DNA of 64,000 nucleotides from the NCBI RefSeq assembly GCF_016428855.1, contig NZ_JAELTN010000019.1, positions 1 to 64,000 on the forward strand. The letters run 5' to 3'. Made by a program: the position numbers and the translations under genes. Below the pieces are notes generated by a model. It made no database searches. It saw only the letters and a program-made list of their open reading frames with translations, and was not told the origin of the DNA. Positions 28,494 to 38,142 of the stretch are shown here, in pieces. The stretch comes from Pedobacter sp. ASV28 (GTDB lineage Bacteria; Bacteroidota; Bacteroidia; Sphingobacteriales; Sphingobacteriaceae). Position 1 is the first letter of the stretch; the number at the start of each line of letters is the position of its first letter.

Positions 28494-30100
28494 TGCATCA
28501 CGATATACTTCTAATATTAGCCTTACTTTTTATCGTTTTCTTATTGGTCATGCTGGCCCAAAGGATTAAGATTGCCTATCCTATTTTTTTGGTGATCGCA
28601 GGCCTTGGCATTAGTTTTATACCTGGTATACCTATTTTACATTTAGATCCCGATCTGATCTTCCTGATCTTTCTACCTCCATTGCTTTATGAAGCCGCTT
28701 GGTATACCTCTTGGAATGATTTCTGGAAGTGGAAACGACCAATTGCGTTATTGGCCTTCGGTCTGGTCTTTTTTACTTCGGTCATTATCGCCTATACTTC
28801 TACAGCATTTATTCCCGGTTTTACCCTGGCCTTAGGTTTTCTATTGGGCGGCATTGTATCTCCACCAGATGCTGTTGCTGCAGCTACCGTACTTAAGGGC
28901 ATGAGTGTACCGAAGAGGATATTGACCATTTTGGAAGGGGAAAGTTTGGTCAACGATGCTTCTTCATTGATTGTATTCAAATTTGCTTTGGTGGCCGTTA
29001 TGACGGGTGCATTTTCCATGCAGCAGGCCACCGGACAATTTTTTTTGGTGGCAGGTATGGGCATTGTGGTTGGCTTGGCTGGAGCGCATGTGATGTACGT
29101 GATCCATCGTTTCCTGCCTACTACACCCGCTATTGATGCCGCTTTAACGGTAATGACCCCCTATATGCTATTCTTGTCGGCTGAGCAATTTCATTTCTCC
29201 GGTGTAATGGCCGTAGTAACCGGAGGCTTGTTCATTTCTTATCGTTCGCATGAGGTTTTTCAAACCGGAAGCACCAGATTGAACATGCTTGGCGTGTGGA
29301 CCACTCTGATCTTTGTCATGAATGCCTTAGTTTTTGTACTGATAGGACTGGAACTGCCCGAAATTATCCATGGTTTGGGCAATTATTCTATAAGTGATGG
29401 GATTAAATATGGTTTGATCATTAGTGGGATTACCATTCTATTGCGATTTTTATGGATTTATCCAGCGGCTTATGTGCCACGCTGGTTAAGCGCCAGTATC
29501 AGAAAGGATCCGTCGCCAGGTTGGAAAGGACCATTGGTGATTGGCTGGGCCGGAATGCGAGGCGTGGTTTCCCTGGCAACAGCACTTTCTATTCCTTTGT
29601 TAATGACTGACGGAACGGCCTTTCCACAACGTAACCTGATCATCTTTATCACTTTTGTGGTCATCTTCATTACCTTAGTAGTGCAAGGCTTAACCTTGCC
29701 TTTTGTCATCAAGTTGATCAAATTAAAAGAAATTGATGCCATTATGCGTAGTGAAGAACAGCAAGCGGGCATACAATTAAAGTTAGATGAATTGGCATTA
29801 GCAATTATTAATGAACATCATCTGAATAAAGTAAGTGAAAATGAGCTCATCGGCTTTTACAAAAGTGCTTTAGAAGACAGCATTGCCGATGGAAAAAGGC
29901 AGCTGGCATCTTTAGAATGCAATGACACAGAGATTGAAGAAATACATTTGTATCAACACGTATTATTAGAGGTTTATGCAGCACAAAGAAAGGAGCTGTT
30001 TAAGCTTCGTAAAGAAAAGTTTTATACTGACGAGGAAATTAGAAAAGCTGAACTACAGCTTGATCTTAATGAGCTAAAGATTACTGGTAGAGAACATTAA
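28493..30100 (+). CDS. Na+/H+ antiporter, CPA1 family (NhaP-like)
   Basis: A 535-aa inner-membrane cation:proton antiporter. About 12 hydrophobic segments occupy the first 410 residues. Motifs of the CPA1 family are present: FLPPLLYEAAW, SPPDAVAAATVLK and LEGESLVNDASSLIVFK, which contains the conserved ND pair of the ion-binding site. The C-terminal 125 residues are a charged, helical cytoplasmic domain, likely regulatory. Translationally coupled to the small membrane protein before it. Predicted role: pH and sodium homeostasis. Confidence 0.93.
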   Translation: MHHDILLILALLFIVFLLVMLAQRIKIAYPIFLVIAGLGISFIPGIPILHLDPDLIFLIFLPPLLYEAAWYTSWNDFWKWKRPIALLAFGLVFFTSVIIAYTSTAFIPGFTLALGFLLGGIVSPPDAVAAATVLKGMSVPKRILTILEGESLVNDASSLIVFKFALVAVMTGAFSMQQATGQFFLVAGMGIVVGLAGAHVMYVIHRFLPTTPAIDAALTVMTPYMLFLSAEQFHFSGVMAVVTGGLFISYRSHEVFQTGSTRLNMLGVWTTLIFVMNALVFVLIGLELPEIIHGLGNYSISDGIKYGLIISGITILLRFLWIYPAAYVPRWLSASIRKDPSPGWKGPLVIGWAGMRGVVSLATALSIPLLMTDGTAFPQRNLIIFITFVVIFITLVVQGLTLPFVIKLIKLKEIDAIMRSEEQQAGIQLKLDELALAIINEHHLNKVSENELIGFYKSALEDSIADGKRQLASLECNDTEIEEIHLYQHVLLEVYAAQRKELFKLRKEKFYTDEEIRKAELQLDLNELKITGREH

Positions 30101-30128
30101 GCCAATACATATAGCACAGAAATGAAGT

Positions 30129-31031
30129 TTAAGTAAAGAATGAAAAAGCCGTTCTAAAGGTATTGCAATGCGCATCAACTATCACTTTGATGTCTTCTGA
30201 GTATCCGCCGCCCATGCTCACTTGCAAAGGCAGTCCGTATTTGATGCAAGTTTCAAAAACCAATTGATCTCGATGTTTGCAAGCCTGCTTACTTAAGGAC
30301 AGCTTGCCAAGCTTATCGCTTTCCAGTACATCAACCCCCGATAAATAAAAAACAAAATCAGGTTGATGCGTTTCCATAAGAAAAGGTAATTTATCCTTTA
30401 AAATGGTGAGGAATTCATCATCGCTAGTCCCATCGGCCAAAGGAATATCCAAATCAGATTTTTCTTTCCTAAAGGGGAAATTCTTATCCCCGTGCATAGA
30501 GAAAGTAAATACTTTATCCTCATTTTCGAAAATTTGGGCGGTGCCGTTGCCCTGATGTACATCTAAATCAATAATTAATATACGTTTAGACAAGTTGTTA
30601 TTTAACAGGTAGTAAGCTGCAATGGCCTGGTCATTCAACAGGCAGAACCCTTCCCCCCAGTTTCGGCCTGCGTGGTGTGTACCTCCAGCCACGTTAAAGG
30701 CAACGCCATTCTGTTGTGCAGCTATTGCGCCGTCAATGGTACCCTGGGCAATTCTCAATTCCCTTTCTACCAATTGGGCATCTAAAGGAAATCCAATTCT
30801 GCGTTGCTCTTTATAGGGTAGCGTCAAATCTTTTAATTGTTGCCAATAAGCCTTATCATGTGCAGCTAATATATTTATTTCTGCTGTTGGGAGAGGCTCA
30901 AACAAATTGTCCTTACCGATCGTTCCCTCGTGCAGCAATTGTTCGGGGATCAGCTCATATTTCAGCATGGGAAACCGATGACCCTTAGGCAATGGATGTG
31001 CGTATATGGGGTGATAAGCGATTTTAATCAT
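30129..31031 (-). CDS. Histone deacetylase family protein
   Basis: A 300-aa zinc-dependent deacetylase-like protein of the arginase/deacetylase fold (bacterial HDAC, AcuC/amidohydrolase-like group). Zinc and catalytic residues are visible in GGTHHAGRNWGEGFCLLND (His pair), LIIDLDVHQGNG (Asp and His ligands) and FYLSGVDVLESDKLG (second Asp). Length is typical. Its natural substrate, such as acetyl-lysine, polyamine or short amide, is not predictable. It lies upstream of the tandem-repeat array in a minus-strand series with the bestrophin and kynureninase genes, but the 0.9 kb array separates them. Confidence 0.9.
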   Translation of the reverse strand: MIKIAYHPIYAHPLPKGHRFPMLKYELIPEQLLHEGTIGKDNLFEPLPTAEINILAAHDKAYWQQLKDLTLPYKEQRRIGFPLDAQLVERELRIAQGTIDGAIAAQQNGVAFNVAGGTHHAGRNWGEGFCLLNDQAIAAYYLLNNNLSKRILIIDLDVHQGNGTAQIFENEDKVFTFSMHGDKNFPFRKEKSDLDIPLADGTSDDEFLTILKDKLPFLMETHQPDFVFYLSGVDVLESDKLGKLSLSKQACKHRDQLVFETCIKYGLPLQVSMGGGYSEDIKVIVDAHCNTFRTAFSFFT

Positions 31032-31034
31032 TTC

Positions 31035-31933
31035 TTAAGTCAGAAGTCAGATGTCGGAAGTCCGAAGATATAGTGTTTTAAAACAATTGAACGATTTAAA
31101 CAATTTTAGCAGTTAACCTTATCCTAGTATCTCCCCTACTGCTTTCCCATATTATTACTGATTTCATTCATTTTTTAAGTCAGAAGTTAGATGTCGGAAG
31201 TCCGAAGATATGGTGTTTTAAAACAATTGAACGGTTTAAACAATTTTAGCAGTTAACCTTATCCTAGTATCTGCCTTACATGCTTTTCCATATTATTACT
31301 GATTTCATTCATTTTTTAAGTCAGAAGTTAGATGTCGGAAGTCCGAAGATATAAGGTTTTAAAAAACATTAAATGATTTAAACATTTCAGCAGTTAACCT
31401 TATATTCCCCTACCGCTTTCCCATATTATTACTGATTTCATACGTTTTTTAAGTCAGAAGTTAAATGTCGGAAGTCCGAAGATATAAGGTTTTAAAAAAC
31501 ATTAAATGATTTAAACATTTCAGCAGTTAACCTTATCCTAGTATCTCCCCTACTGCTTTCCCATATTATTACTGATTTCATTCATTTTTTAAGTCAGAAG
31601 TTAGATGTCCGAAGATATAGTGTTTTAAAACAATTGAACGATTTAAACAATTTCAACAGTTAACCTTATCCTAGGATCTCCCCTACATGCTTTTCCATAT
31701 TATCACTGATTTCATCCGTTTTTTAAGTCAGAAGTTAAATGTCGGAAGTCCGAAGATATAAGGTTTTAAAAAACATTAAACGATTTAAACATTTCAGCAG
31801 TTAACCTTATATTCCCCTACTGCTTTCCCATATTATTACTGATTTCATTCATTTTTTAAGTCAGAAGTTAGATGTCCGAAGATATAGGGTTTTAAAAACC
31901 ATTAAAAGATTTAAACAATTTCAACAGTTAACC
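31035..31933. repeat. Tandem array of about seven 133-141-bp units derived from the bestrophin gene 3' end
   Basis: Units begin with AAGTCAGAAG at 31037, 31177, 31318, 31451, 31591, 31725 and 31858, giving periods of 140, 141, 133, 140, 134 and 133. Each holds a short inverted repeat (TCGGAAGTCCGA or a shortened form), a GTTAACCTTAT string, and a segment matching the last 17 codons plus stop of the bestrophin gene (31934-31986). In at least two units that segment still reads as an open tail ending in KHV..ILG-stop on the minus strand. Units differ by small deletions and substitutions. No spacers or CRISPR-like structure are present. Confidence 0.9.
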
Positions 31934-32794
31934 TTATCCTAGGATCTCCCCTACATGTTTTTCAATATTATTACTGATTTCATCTACCGGAAGGTCATTG
32001 GCATCGGTACCGAAAGGGTTCTCTATTTCTTCGGCAATGAGTTCTAAACTGGCCAATACATATAAGATAAAGGGTACAATTCCAATAACAAAATAGCCTA
32101 GGCTAAATACCCATCCAAAAGGCAGGGTAATCACATAAACGAAAATGAACTTTTTGATGAAGGCACTGTAGGAATAGGGAATTGGGGTATTTTTGATACG
32201 TTCGCAGGCGCCACAAACATCGGTGAACTGTGTGGTATCGTTACTTAATATAATGAGCTGTTCTGCGGAGATCTTACCCTCACGTTGTAGTTCAAAAAGC
32301 TTATTGGTCATACTTGTGGCCACCTGGTTAGGGATATGCTTACCACCATCTATTTCTATCAAGATACTGTTCTTGCCAAAATACTGCTTCTCTCTCAAAT
32401 GCTCTTTTAGGGCAAAGGCATATTTGGGAATAGCATATTTGAAGAATTCTTTGTCTGTAGCGCTAAGGTTGAGGGCATTGATCCTAATGGCGAAATTTCG
32501 GCTCACGTTCACCAAAGTCCCCAGAAGTCTTCTTCCTTCCCACCATCTGTCGTAGGAAGTATTGGTCCTGAACACCAATAGCATGGAAATCACAAAACCT
32601 AAAAGATTATGCATCATGCCTACATTCTTTATATAGGTAGTTTCAGCTAATTTTAGGTAATTCAGTTCTAAATAGGCTATTATTCCAGAGAAAATGGCTA
32701 CACTGATCATTAGTTTCCATAATTTCCTAATGGTATCTGCTTTATGGATATGGAAAATAAAACTGATCCACTCTTTGGGGTTATAATTAATCAT
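31934..32794 (-). CDS. Bestrophin family ion channel
   Basis: A 286-aa membrane protein of the bestrophin/RFP-TM family, pentameric ion channels. The N-terminal signature lies around LLGFVISMLLVFRTNTSYDRWWEGRR (given here as two overlapping strings: LLGFVISMLLVFRTNTS and YDRWWEGRR). Later hydrophobic helices include FIFVYVITLPFGWVFSLGYF, and the protein ends in a soluble tail (EKHVGEILG). Bacterial members are mostly sodium channels. It directly follows the kynureninase gene (3-bp gap), so both share a transcript. Its last 17 codons recur throughout the adjacent tandem array. Confidence 0.92.
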   Translation of the reverse strand: MINYNPKEWISFIFHIHKADTIRKLWKLMISVAIFSGIIAYLELNYLKLAETTYIKNVGMMHNLLGFVISMLLVFRTNTSYDRWWEGRRLLGTLVNVSRNFAIRINALNLSATDKEFFKYAIPKYAFALKEHLREKQYFGKNSILIEIDGGKHIPNQVATSMTNKLFELQREGKISAEQLIILSNDTTQFTDVCGACERIKNTPIPYSYSAFIKKFIFVYVITLPFGWVFSLGYFVIGIVPFILYVLASLELIAEEIENPFGTDANDLPVDEISNNIEKHVGEILG

Positions 32795-32797
32795 CTT

Positions 32798-34081
32798 TTA
32801 AATAGATTTGCTTAGGGTTAATAAAAGTTCACCTGTTCTAAATACATCTTCAAAACTATTATACATAGGCACTGGGCTCAATCTAATGACATTGGGCTCC
32901 CTCCAATCGCCCAAAACGTGGTTGGTCACCAAATGGTCGAATATCTGCTTGCCATGTGTTCTGGCAATAATGGAAACTTGGGCGCCCCTGTCGTTTTCTT
33001 CTGTAGGCGTAATGATCTTGAATTGCTCAAATCCAAGCTTTTCATTTACTTGATTTACAATATAAAACAGGTAAGAAGTTAAAGTTTTACTTTTTGTTCT
33101 TAAAACCTCCATATTTCCTGCTTTTTCAAACAACTTTAGGGAAGCATGGTACAAGGCCATAGGCATTACCTGTGTGCAGCTGACCTGCCAACCGTCGGCT
33201 CCTGTTTCGGGTACAAAACCTTTCTCCATTAAAAAACGTGTGTTTTCTTGGTAGCCCCACCAACCTGCGAAGCGGTGCAGGCTTTTGTCCAAAAAATGCT
33301 TTTCGTGTACAAAAATACCACTTATACCACCAGGTCCCGCATTTTGATATTTATAAGAACACCAACAGGCAAAATCTACCCCCCAATGGTGTAACGCTAG
33401 CGGCACGTTGCCAGCAGCATGTGCTAAATCGAAACCCACTTTAGCGCCTATACCCTGCCCAGCCTTGGTAATGGCCTCCATGTCAAACCATTGTCCGGTG
33501 AAATAATTAATTCCTCCAAATAGTACCAAGGCTATTTCATTGGCATGCGCTTCAATCTTTTCTATAATGTCGACCGTCCTTAAAGTATATTCTCCTTCTC
33601 TTGGCTTAACTTCTATGATGGCATCTTTAGGATCGAAGCCATGAAAACGTACCTGGCTTTCAATGGCATATTGGTCGGATGGAAAAGCACCCGCTTCCAT
33701 AATGATCTTATAACGCTTTTGGCTAGGTTGGTAAAAGCTGACCATCAGTAAATGTAGATTGACCGTTAAGGTATTCATTGGGCAAACTTCAGCCTCTTTT
33801 GCCCCCACTATAGGAGCCATTAACCTCTTTAGCTCCTTATGGTAGAACATCCAAGGCTCATCCCCTTCAAACCAACCTTCTACCGCTAGGTTTTGCCAAA
33901 GTTGAAGCTGTTGGTCAAGTACCTTTTTTGCTGATTTAGGTTGAAGTCCTAATGAATTGCCACACAGGTAGATAAATGGAGTTCCGTTTTGTTGCGGAAA
34001 AAGATATTCATTTCGCATTTCCCTTAAGGGATCTTTGCTATCCATGGATTGGGCAAAGGCCAGATGGTTTTCAAAATTCAT
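32798..34081 (-). CDS. kynU: Kynureninase
   Basis: PLP-dependent enzyme that cleaves kynurenine to anthranilate and alanine (or 3-hydroxykynurenine to 3-hydroxyanthranilate) in tryptophan degradation. The 427-aa length is normal. Motifs: YLCGNSLGLQPK near the N-terminus, VGFDLAHAAGNVPL with the cofactor-binding Asp and His, and CWCSYKYQNAGPGGISG with the Schiff-base Lys. No other kyn genes lie nearby, so it may serve a pathway encoded elsewhere. It is cotranscribed with the bestrophin gene. Confidence 0.96.
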   Translation of the reverse strand: MNFENHLAFAQSMDSKDPLREMRNEYLFPQQNGTPFIYLCGNSLGLQPKSAKKVLDQQLQLWQNLAVEGWFEGDEPWMFYHKELKRLMAPIVGAKEAEVCPMNTLTVNLHLLMVSFYQPSQKRYKIIMEAGAFPSDQYAIESQVRFHGFDPKDAIIEVKPREGEYTLRTVDIIEKIEAHANEIALVLFGGINYFTGQWFDMEAITKAGQGIGAKVGFDLAHAAGNVPLALHHWGVDFACWCSYKYQNAGPGGISGIFVHEKHFLDKSLHRFAGWWGYQENTRFLMEKGFVPETGADGWQVSCTQVMPMALYHASLKLFEKAGNMEVLRTKSKTLTSYLFYIVNQVNEKLGFEQFKIITPTEENDRGAQVSIIARTHGKQIFDHLVTNHVLGDWREPNVIRLSPVPMYNSFEDVFRTGELLLTLSKSI

Positions 34082-34252
34082 GCGCCAATAATAATAAAAA
34101 AGCCAAAGCTTTTATTAACAGTTTGGATTTAGCTCAACTATTTTATATTCCATGTTTTATTACACAACGACAATTCGTTATGGGCAGGATGATATTTTCC
34201 CAATTTTTCTCGGTTGCAATGAACATTATTTTTCTTTTGATGTTGTTTAGTT

Positions 34253-35758
34253 ATGAATATAGAATTACGAAAACTTACCATTGACGATTATAATGATTTA
34301 AGGGAATCGATGCAGCAGGCCTATTTGGATAGTGGTAACGGAGTTTGGAGCAAGGCAAAAATCCAAAACCTACTCAACATTTTTCCTGAAGGTCAGCTTT
34401 GTATTTCGGTAGATGATAAAGTGGTGGCCTGCTCATTATCCATCATTGTAGATTATGATATTTTTGGAGATAACCATACCTATGAACAGATTACCGGAAA
34501 ATATACCTTTTCTACACATACTGCAAAAGGCAATGTACTTTATGGCATAGAAATATTTGTTCATCCCGATTATAGGGGATTACGGTTGGCCAGAAGGTTA
34601 TATGAAGCCAGAAAAGAATTATGTGAACTGTTAAGTTTGGAAAGTATTATTGCGGGTGGAAGAATACCGGGGTATCATCAATATGCGGAAACTTTAAATC
34701 CGAGGCAATACATCGATAAGGTGAAGGCAAAGGAGCTATATGATCCTACCCTGAGCTTCCAGATTTCGAACGATTTCCACGTTCGTAAAATTTTAAAAAA
34801 TTACCTGCCTGGAGACCTGGAATCAAAGGAATATGCCACCTTAATAGAATGGAATAACATATATTATCAGGATAACGTATCTGCCCGATCTGCTAAAACG
34901 ATTAGGTTGGGCTTGGTACAATGGCAAATGCGATTATTTGCAGATTTGGATGCTTTTTATGAACAGGTAGAATTTTTTGTAGATGCGGTTAGCGGATATA
35001 AGTCTGATTTTATCATGTTCCCCGAATTTTTCAATACCCCACTGTTGCAGCCTTATAATCATTTGCCGGAAATGGAAGCCATGCGGAAATTGGCCGAAAA
35101 AACAGAGGAAATTGTTCATAAACTACAAGAATATGCCGTGTCCTATAATGTGAATATCATTTCTGGTAGTATGCCGATTATAGAGAATGGTAAATTGTAT
35201 AACGCCACTTATTTATGCCATAGAAATGGATTAACAGAAGATTATAGGAAGATACACATTACCCCCAATGAACAAAAGTATTACGGCATGAGCGGTGGGG
35301 ATAAAATCGGCGTATTTGATACCGATTGTGGCAAAATTGGAATCTTGATCTGTTATGATGTAGAGTTTCCTGAGCTCAGCAGGATCTATGCCGATCAGGG
35401 AATGCAGATTTTGTTTGTTCCTTTTTTAACAGATACACAGAATGGTTATACCCGAGTAAGACATTGCGCACAGGCAAGGGCCATAGAGAATGAATGCTAT
35501 GTGGCCATTGCAGGTTGTGTGGGTAATTTACCAAAGGTGAATAATATGGATATACAATTTGCACAATCTGCAGTGTTTACCCCCTCAGACTTTGCTTTTC
35601 CTACCAATGCGGTGAAGGCAGAAACCACGCCCAACACGGAAATGATGTTGGTGGTTGATGTGGACCTGCACTTGCTGGATGAATTACATCACTTCGGGAC
35701 CGTCAAGATTCTTAAGGATAGACGTAGGGATTTATATGAGGTAAAATTGCTTAAATAA
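34253..35758 (+). CDS. Fusion of GNAT acetyltransferase and carbon-nitrogen hydrolase
   Basis: A 501-aa two-domain enzyme. Residues 1-200 form a GNAT-type N-acetyltransferase domain, with the acetyl-CoA loop region IFVHPDYRGLRLARRLYEAR near 101-120. Residues 215-495 are a nitrilase-superfamily amidase with an intact triad: E258 in FPEFFN, K333 in YRKIHI and C367 in ILICYD. This fusion is known in bacteria, but its substrate is not well defined. It is a single gene, divergent from kynU (171-bp gap) and ended by a strong terminator. No signal peptide; cytoplasmic. Confidence 0.9.
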   Translation: MNIELRKLTIDDYNDLRESMQQAYLDSGNGVWSKAKIQNLLNIFPEGQLCISVDDKVVACSLSIIVDYDIFGDNHTYEQITGKYTFSTHTAKGNVLYGIEIFVHPDYRGLRLARRLYEARKELCELLSLESIIAGGRIPGYHQYAETLNPRQYIDKVKAKELYDPTLSFQISNDFHVRKILKNYLPGDLESKEYATLIEWNNIYYQDNVSARSAKTIRLGLVQWQMRLFADLDAFYEQVEFFVDAVSGYKSDFIMFPEFFNTPLLQPYNHLPEMEAMRKLAEKTEEIVHKLQEYAVSYNVNIISGSMPIIENGKLYNATYLCHRNGLTEDYRKIHITPNEQKYYGMSGGDKIGVFDTDCGKIGILICYDVEFPELSRIYADQGMQILFVPFLTDTQNGYTRVRHCAQARAIENECYVAIAGCVGNLPKVNNMDIQFAQSAVFTPSDFAFPTNAVKAETTPNTEMMLVVDVDLHLLDELHHFGTVKILKDRRRDLYEVKLLK

Positions 35759-35875
35759 GGTGAGCTTAGGCGAAATCAAAAAAGTACAGTTTTGAGTTTA
35801 CTCATTTTTGCCTTAATGGCTCGCTGAGCCTGACAAAGGTCTACAAGATTTAGGACATCCTATTCTTTTTGAAAA

Positions 35876-35908
35876 GCTATTGGTGGGGACACCAATAGCC
35901 CCTTTTTG
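35876..35908 (+). terminator. Terminator after the GNAT-nitrilase gene
   Basis: GCTATTGGTG (35876-35885) pairs perfectly with CACCAATAGC (35890-35899) around GGGA, followed by CCCCTTTTTGGG. On the other strand the stem is followed by TTTTC, so weak bidirectional action is possible. Confidence 0.8.
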
Positions 35909-36025
35909 GGTTTTGCTGTATCAGCCCATAATCACCTCCAAAATGTTGGCGTCCTTACCACGTATATAACCATATGGTAAAAGTAGGCTTGTTATGCAGC
36001 TTTTGCCACACAACACTTACTTTTG

Positions 36026-36241
36026 TCAGATATCCTTCCTGAAAAATATGAACCACAGAATCAATAAAATGATGACGGCTATGGGAATGATCCATTTCAT
36101 GGCCTGCCCTGCTCCCTTGTTATCGGGCTCGTTTACCGTGGGCCCCGGTCCAGGGTCTGATTGATGTGCTCCATAATTGGTTTCTACAGGATGAGTAGGT
36201 TTATTAGGATCCTCGGTATGGTTTGGGCTTGAATTTTCCAT
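36026..36241 (-). CDS. Small protein with C-terminal membrane helix
   Basis: A 71-aa tail-anchored protein with an ATG start. The N-terminal 45 residues are hydrophilic and rich in Pro, Asn, Asp and His (HPVETNYGAHQSDPGPGPT). The C-terminus is one hydrophobic helix (MKWIIPIAVIILLILWFIFF) followed by RKDI. The function is unknown. It is divergent from queG. Confidence 0.6.
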   Translation of the reverse strand: MENSSPNHTEDPNKPTHPVETNYGAHQSDPGPGPTVNEPDNKGAGQAMKWIIPIAVIILLILWFIFFRKDI

Positions 36242-36329
36242 GATGTTTCACATTTAGTTTTTGATGTTGCTTGTTGATTATGCTATGAAGTAACAAACAG
36301 TACGGTCAAAAGTTTTTCTGTTAAAAGCC

Positions 36330-36337
36330 TATCTTTG
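36330..36337 (+). promoter_or_regulatory. -7 promoter box of queG
   Basis: TATCTTTG matches TAnnTTTG exactly and ends seven bases before the ATG at 36345, which implies a very short leader. Confidence 0.5.
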
Positions 36338-36344
36338 TACTTCG

Positions 36345-37280
36345 ATGTTCAGTAATGCTGCAAAATATAGTCAAATGATCAAGGCCGAGGCGCTACGCTT
36401 GGGCTTTATGGCCTGTGGCATTAGTAAAGCCGAATTTCTGGAGGAAGAAGCTCCCCGACTGGAAAGTTGGCTGAACAATAACCATCATGGTGAAATGGGC
36501 TATATGGAAAATCATTTTGATAAGCGGCTTGATCCCAGAATCTTGGTAGAAGGTGCCAAGTCTGTCGTTTCGCTCACCCTGAATTATTACAGTGATGAAA
36601 AACAAAGTGATCCTGCAGCTCCAAAAATCTCCAAGTATGCTTATGGGATGGATTATCATACGGTGATCAAGGAGAAGTTGAAGGCGTTGATGGCTTATAT
36701 CAATGCGCACATTGGTGAAGTAGGCGGCCGTTGCTTTGTAGATTCGGCTCCGGTAATGGATAAGGCCTGGGCGCAAAAATCGGGCTTGGGTTGGCGCGGA
36801 AAGAATTCCAATCTGATTAGCAAGAAAGCGGGTTCGTTCTTCTTCTTGGCAGAATTGATCATAGACTTGGAGCTTGAATATGATAGTCCCTTTGTTACCG
36901 ACCATTGCGGCTCGTGTACCCGTTGTATAGATGCCTGCCCTACTGATGCTATTGTGGCGCCCTATCAGGTCGACGGAAGTAGATGCATTTCTTATTTAAC
37001 AATTGAGCTGAAAAACGAAATCCCCATAGCATTTAAGCAAAAAATGGACAATTGGATGTTTGGCTGCGATATATGTCAAGATGTTTGTCCATGGAACCGT
37101 TTTGCTGTACCTCACCAGGAAGAATATTTTAAACCAGCGGCAGAGTTGCTCCAGCTCAACCAGCAGGACCTGATCGAAATGACCGATGAGGTATTTGCCA
37201 AAGTATTCAAGAACTCGGCGGTTAAACGCACAAAGTATAGTGGACTGAAAAGGAATATCGAATTTTTACATCAAATTTAG
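36345..37280 (+). CDS. queG: Epoxyqueuosine reductase QueG
   Basis: Cobalamin- and iron-sulfur-dependent enzyme for the last step of queuosine synthesis in tRNA (epoxyqueuosine to queuosine). The 311-aa protein has the family pattern: [19 protein letters not shown] at the start, a catalytic-Asp region [20 protein letters not shown], and two [4Fe-4S] cluster motifs, [16 protein letters not shown] and [13 protein letters not shown]. It lacks the extra C-terminal HEAT domain of longer homologues. A TATCTTTG promoter box precedes it. The next plus-strand gene starts 9 bp after its stop. Confidence 0.95.
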   Translation: MFSNAAKYSQMIKAEALRLGFMACGISKAEFLEEEAPRLESWLNNNHHGEMGYMENHFDKRLDPRILVEGAKSVVSLTLNYYSDEKQSDPAAPKISKYAYGMDYHTVIKEKLKALMAYINAHIGEVGGRCFVDSAPVMDKAWAQKSGLGWRGKNSNLISKKAGSFFFLAELIIDLELEYDSPFVTDHCGSCTRCIDACPTDAIVAPYQVDGSRCISYLTIELKNEIPIAFKQKMDNWMFGCDICQDVCPWNRFAVPHQEEYFKPAAELLQLNQQDLIEMTDEVFAKVFKNSAVKRTKYSGLKRNIEFLHQI

Positions 37281-37289
37281 GTTAAAAGT

Positions 37290-38129
37290 ATGCGTAGAAT
37301 GGTATTTTTATGGGGTTTGGTAATGATGTTTAACTTACCGTTACAGGGCCAGATGCTTCGATTGAAAGCCCGTTCTGACCAAGCATTGAGCGGAAGTGCT
37401 TTTGCGAAATCTATAGCAGATACCAGTCTATCTTTAGCGAATAGGGAAGCATTGATCTTCAAGGAAATTAAGGAAGGAAATGTTCCTGATTTTTTAAGAA
37501 AACTAAGTGTGGTGAAATTAACGGATACAATTGAGGGCAAGGTTTACATTTTAGCATGTGAGGTATTGCCCGATTATTTGGCCATCGGTAATAATGAGGA
37601 TTATTTCTATATTCCCACTACGCCTATGCTAGCCCAAAAAATCGCCAATCTTACCCATACAGTTTTACCTACCCGTAAGCTGGTCGACTTGATCTATCAA
37701 CAGGCCAAGATTAAATTGATGCCGCAACCTATTCCTCCAAGTATGTCGATGACAAGTGTACCTGTCTTTATGGCCCATAATGCTATGGTTTTAGCGCAAC
37801 TGGCTCCATTTAATACAGCGCATTTGAATTCGGCGTTAACGGCCGGAAATAAAAAGGATGTGATCATTTCCAATAAGATCTATGGTGAAAAAACACCAAG
37901 GGTGGTCATTTATGGATGGCATCAATTAGACGGCAAGCCTATTCAGCCGGTTTACAACAAACATACTCATACTTGGGCCGATTATAGCCATGGCATACGT
38001 TTGGTGCTAAATAAAGTTCGGCTAAATGGTCGTGTGGTCGCTATTAAGAAATTATTGAAAGACCCCATTTTGGCCGAACTTTTAAGTGATGAAGGCATGA
38101 TAGCCAAACCTGCCTATCCTATAGATTGA
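37290..38129 (+). CDS. Conserved exported protein of unknown function
   Basis: A 279-aa protein with a signal peptide (MVFLWGLVMMFNLPLQGQ). The body has no recognised catalytic motif. A striking stretch near residues 205-240 reads VVIYGWHQLDGKPIQPVYN followed by THTWADYSHGIRLV. This Trp/His/Asp/Tyr-rich block looks like an active or ligand-binding site of a conserved family I recall only as uncharacterised. It is probably cotranscribed with queG (9-bp gap), but a functional link is doubtful because this protein is exported. Confidence 0.65.
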   Translation: MRRMVFLWGLVMMFNLPLQGQMLRLKARSDQALSGSAFAKSIADTSLSLANREALIFKEIKEGNVPDFLRKLSVVKLTDTIEGKVYILACEVLPDYLAIGNNEDYFYIPTTPMLAQKIANLTHTVLPTRKLVDLIYQQAKIKLMPQPIPPSMSMTSVPVFMAHNAMVLAQLAPFNTAHLNSALTAGNKKDVIISNKIYGEKTPRVVIYGWHQLDGKPIQPVYNKHTHTWADYSHGIRLVLNKVRLNGRVVAIKKLLKDPILAELLSDEGMIAKPAYPID

Positions 38130-38142
38130 TCATAACAGTTCT

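Noticed and set aside
31035..31933. CRISPR array
   Set aside because: Units are 133-141 bp, directly adjacent with no unique spacers, and each contains the bestrophin gene tail; no cas genes are present.
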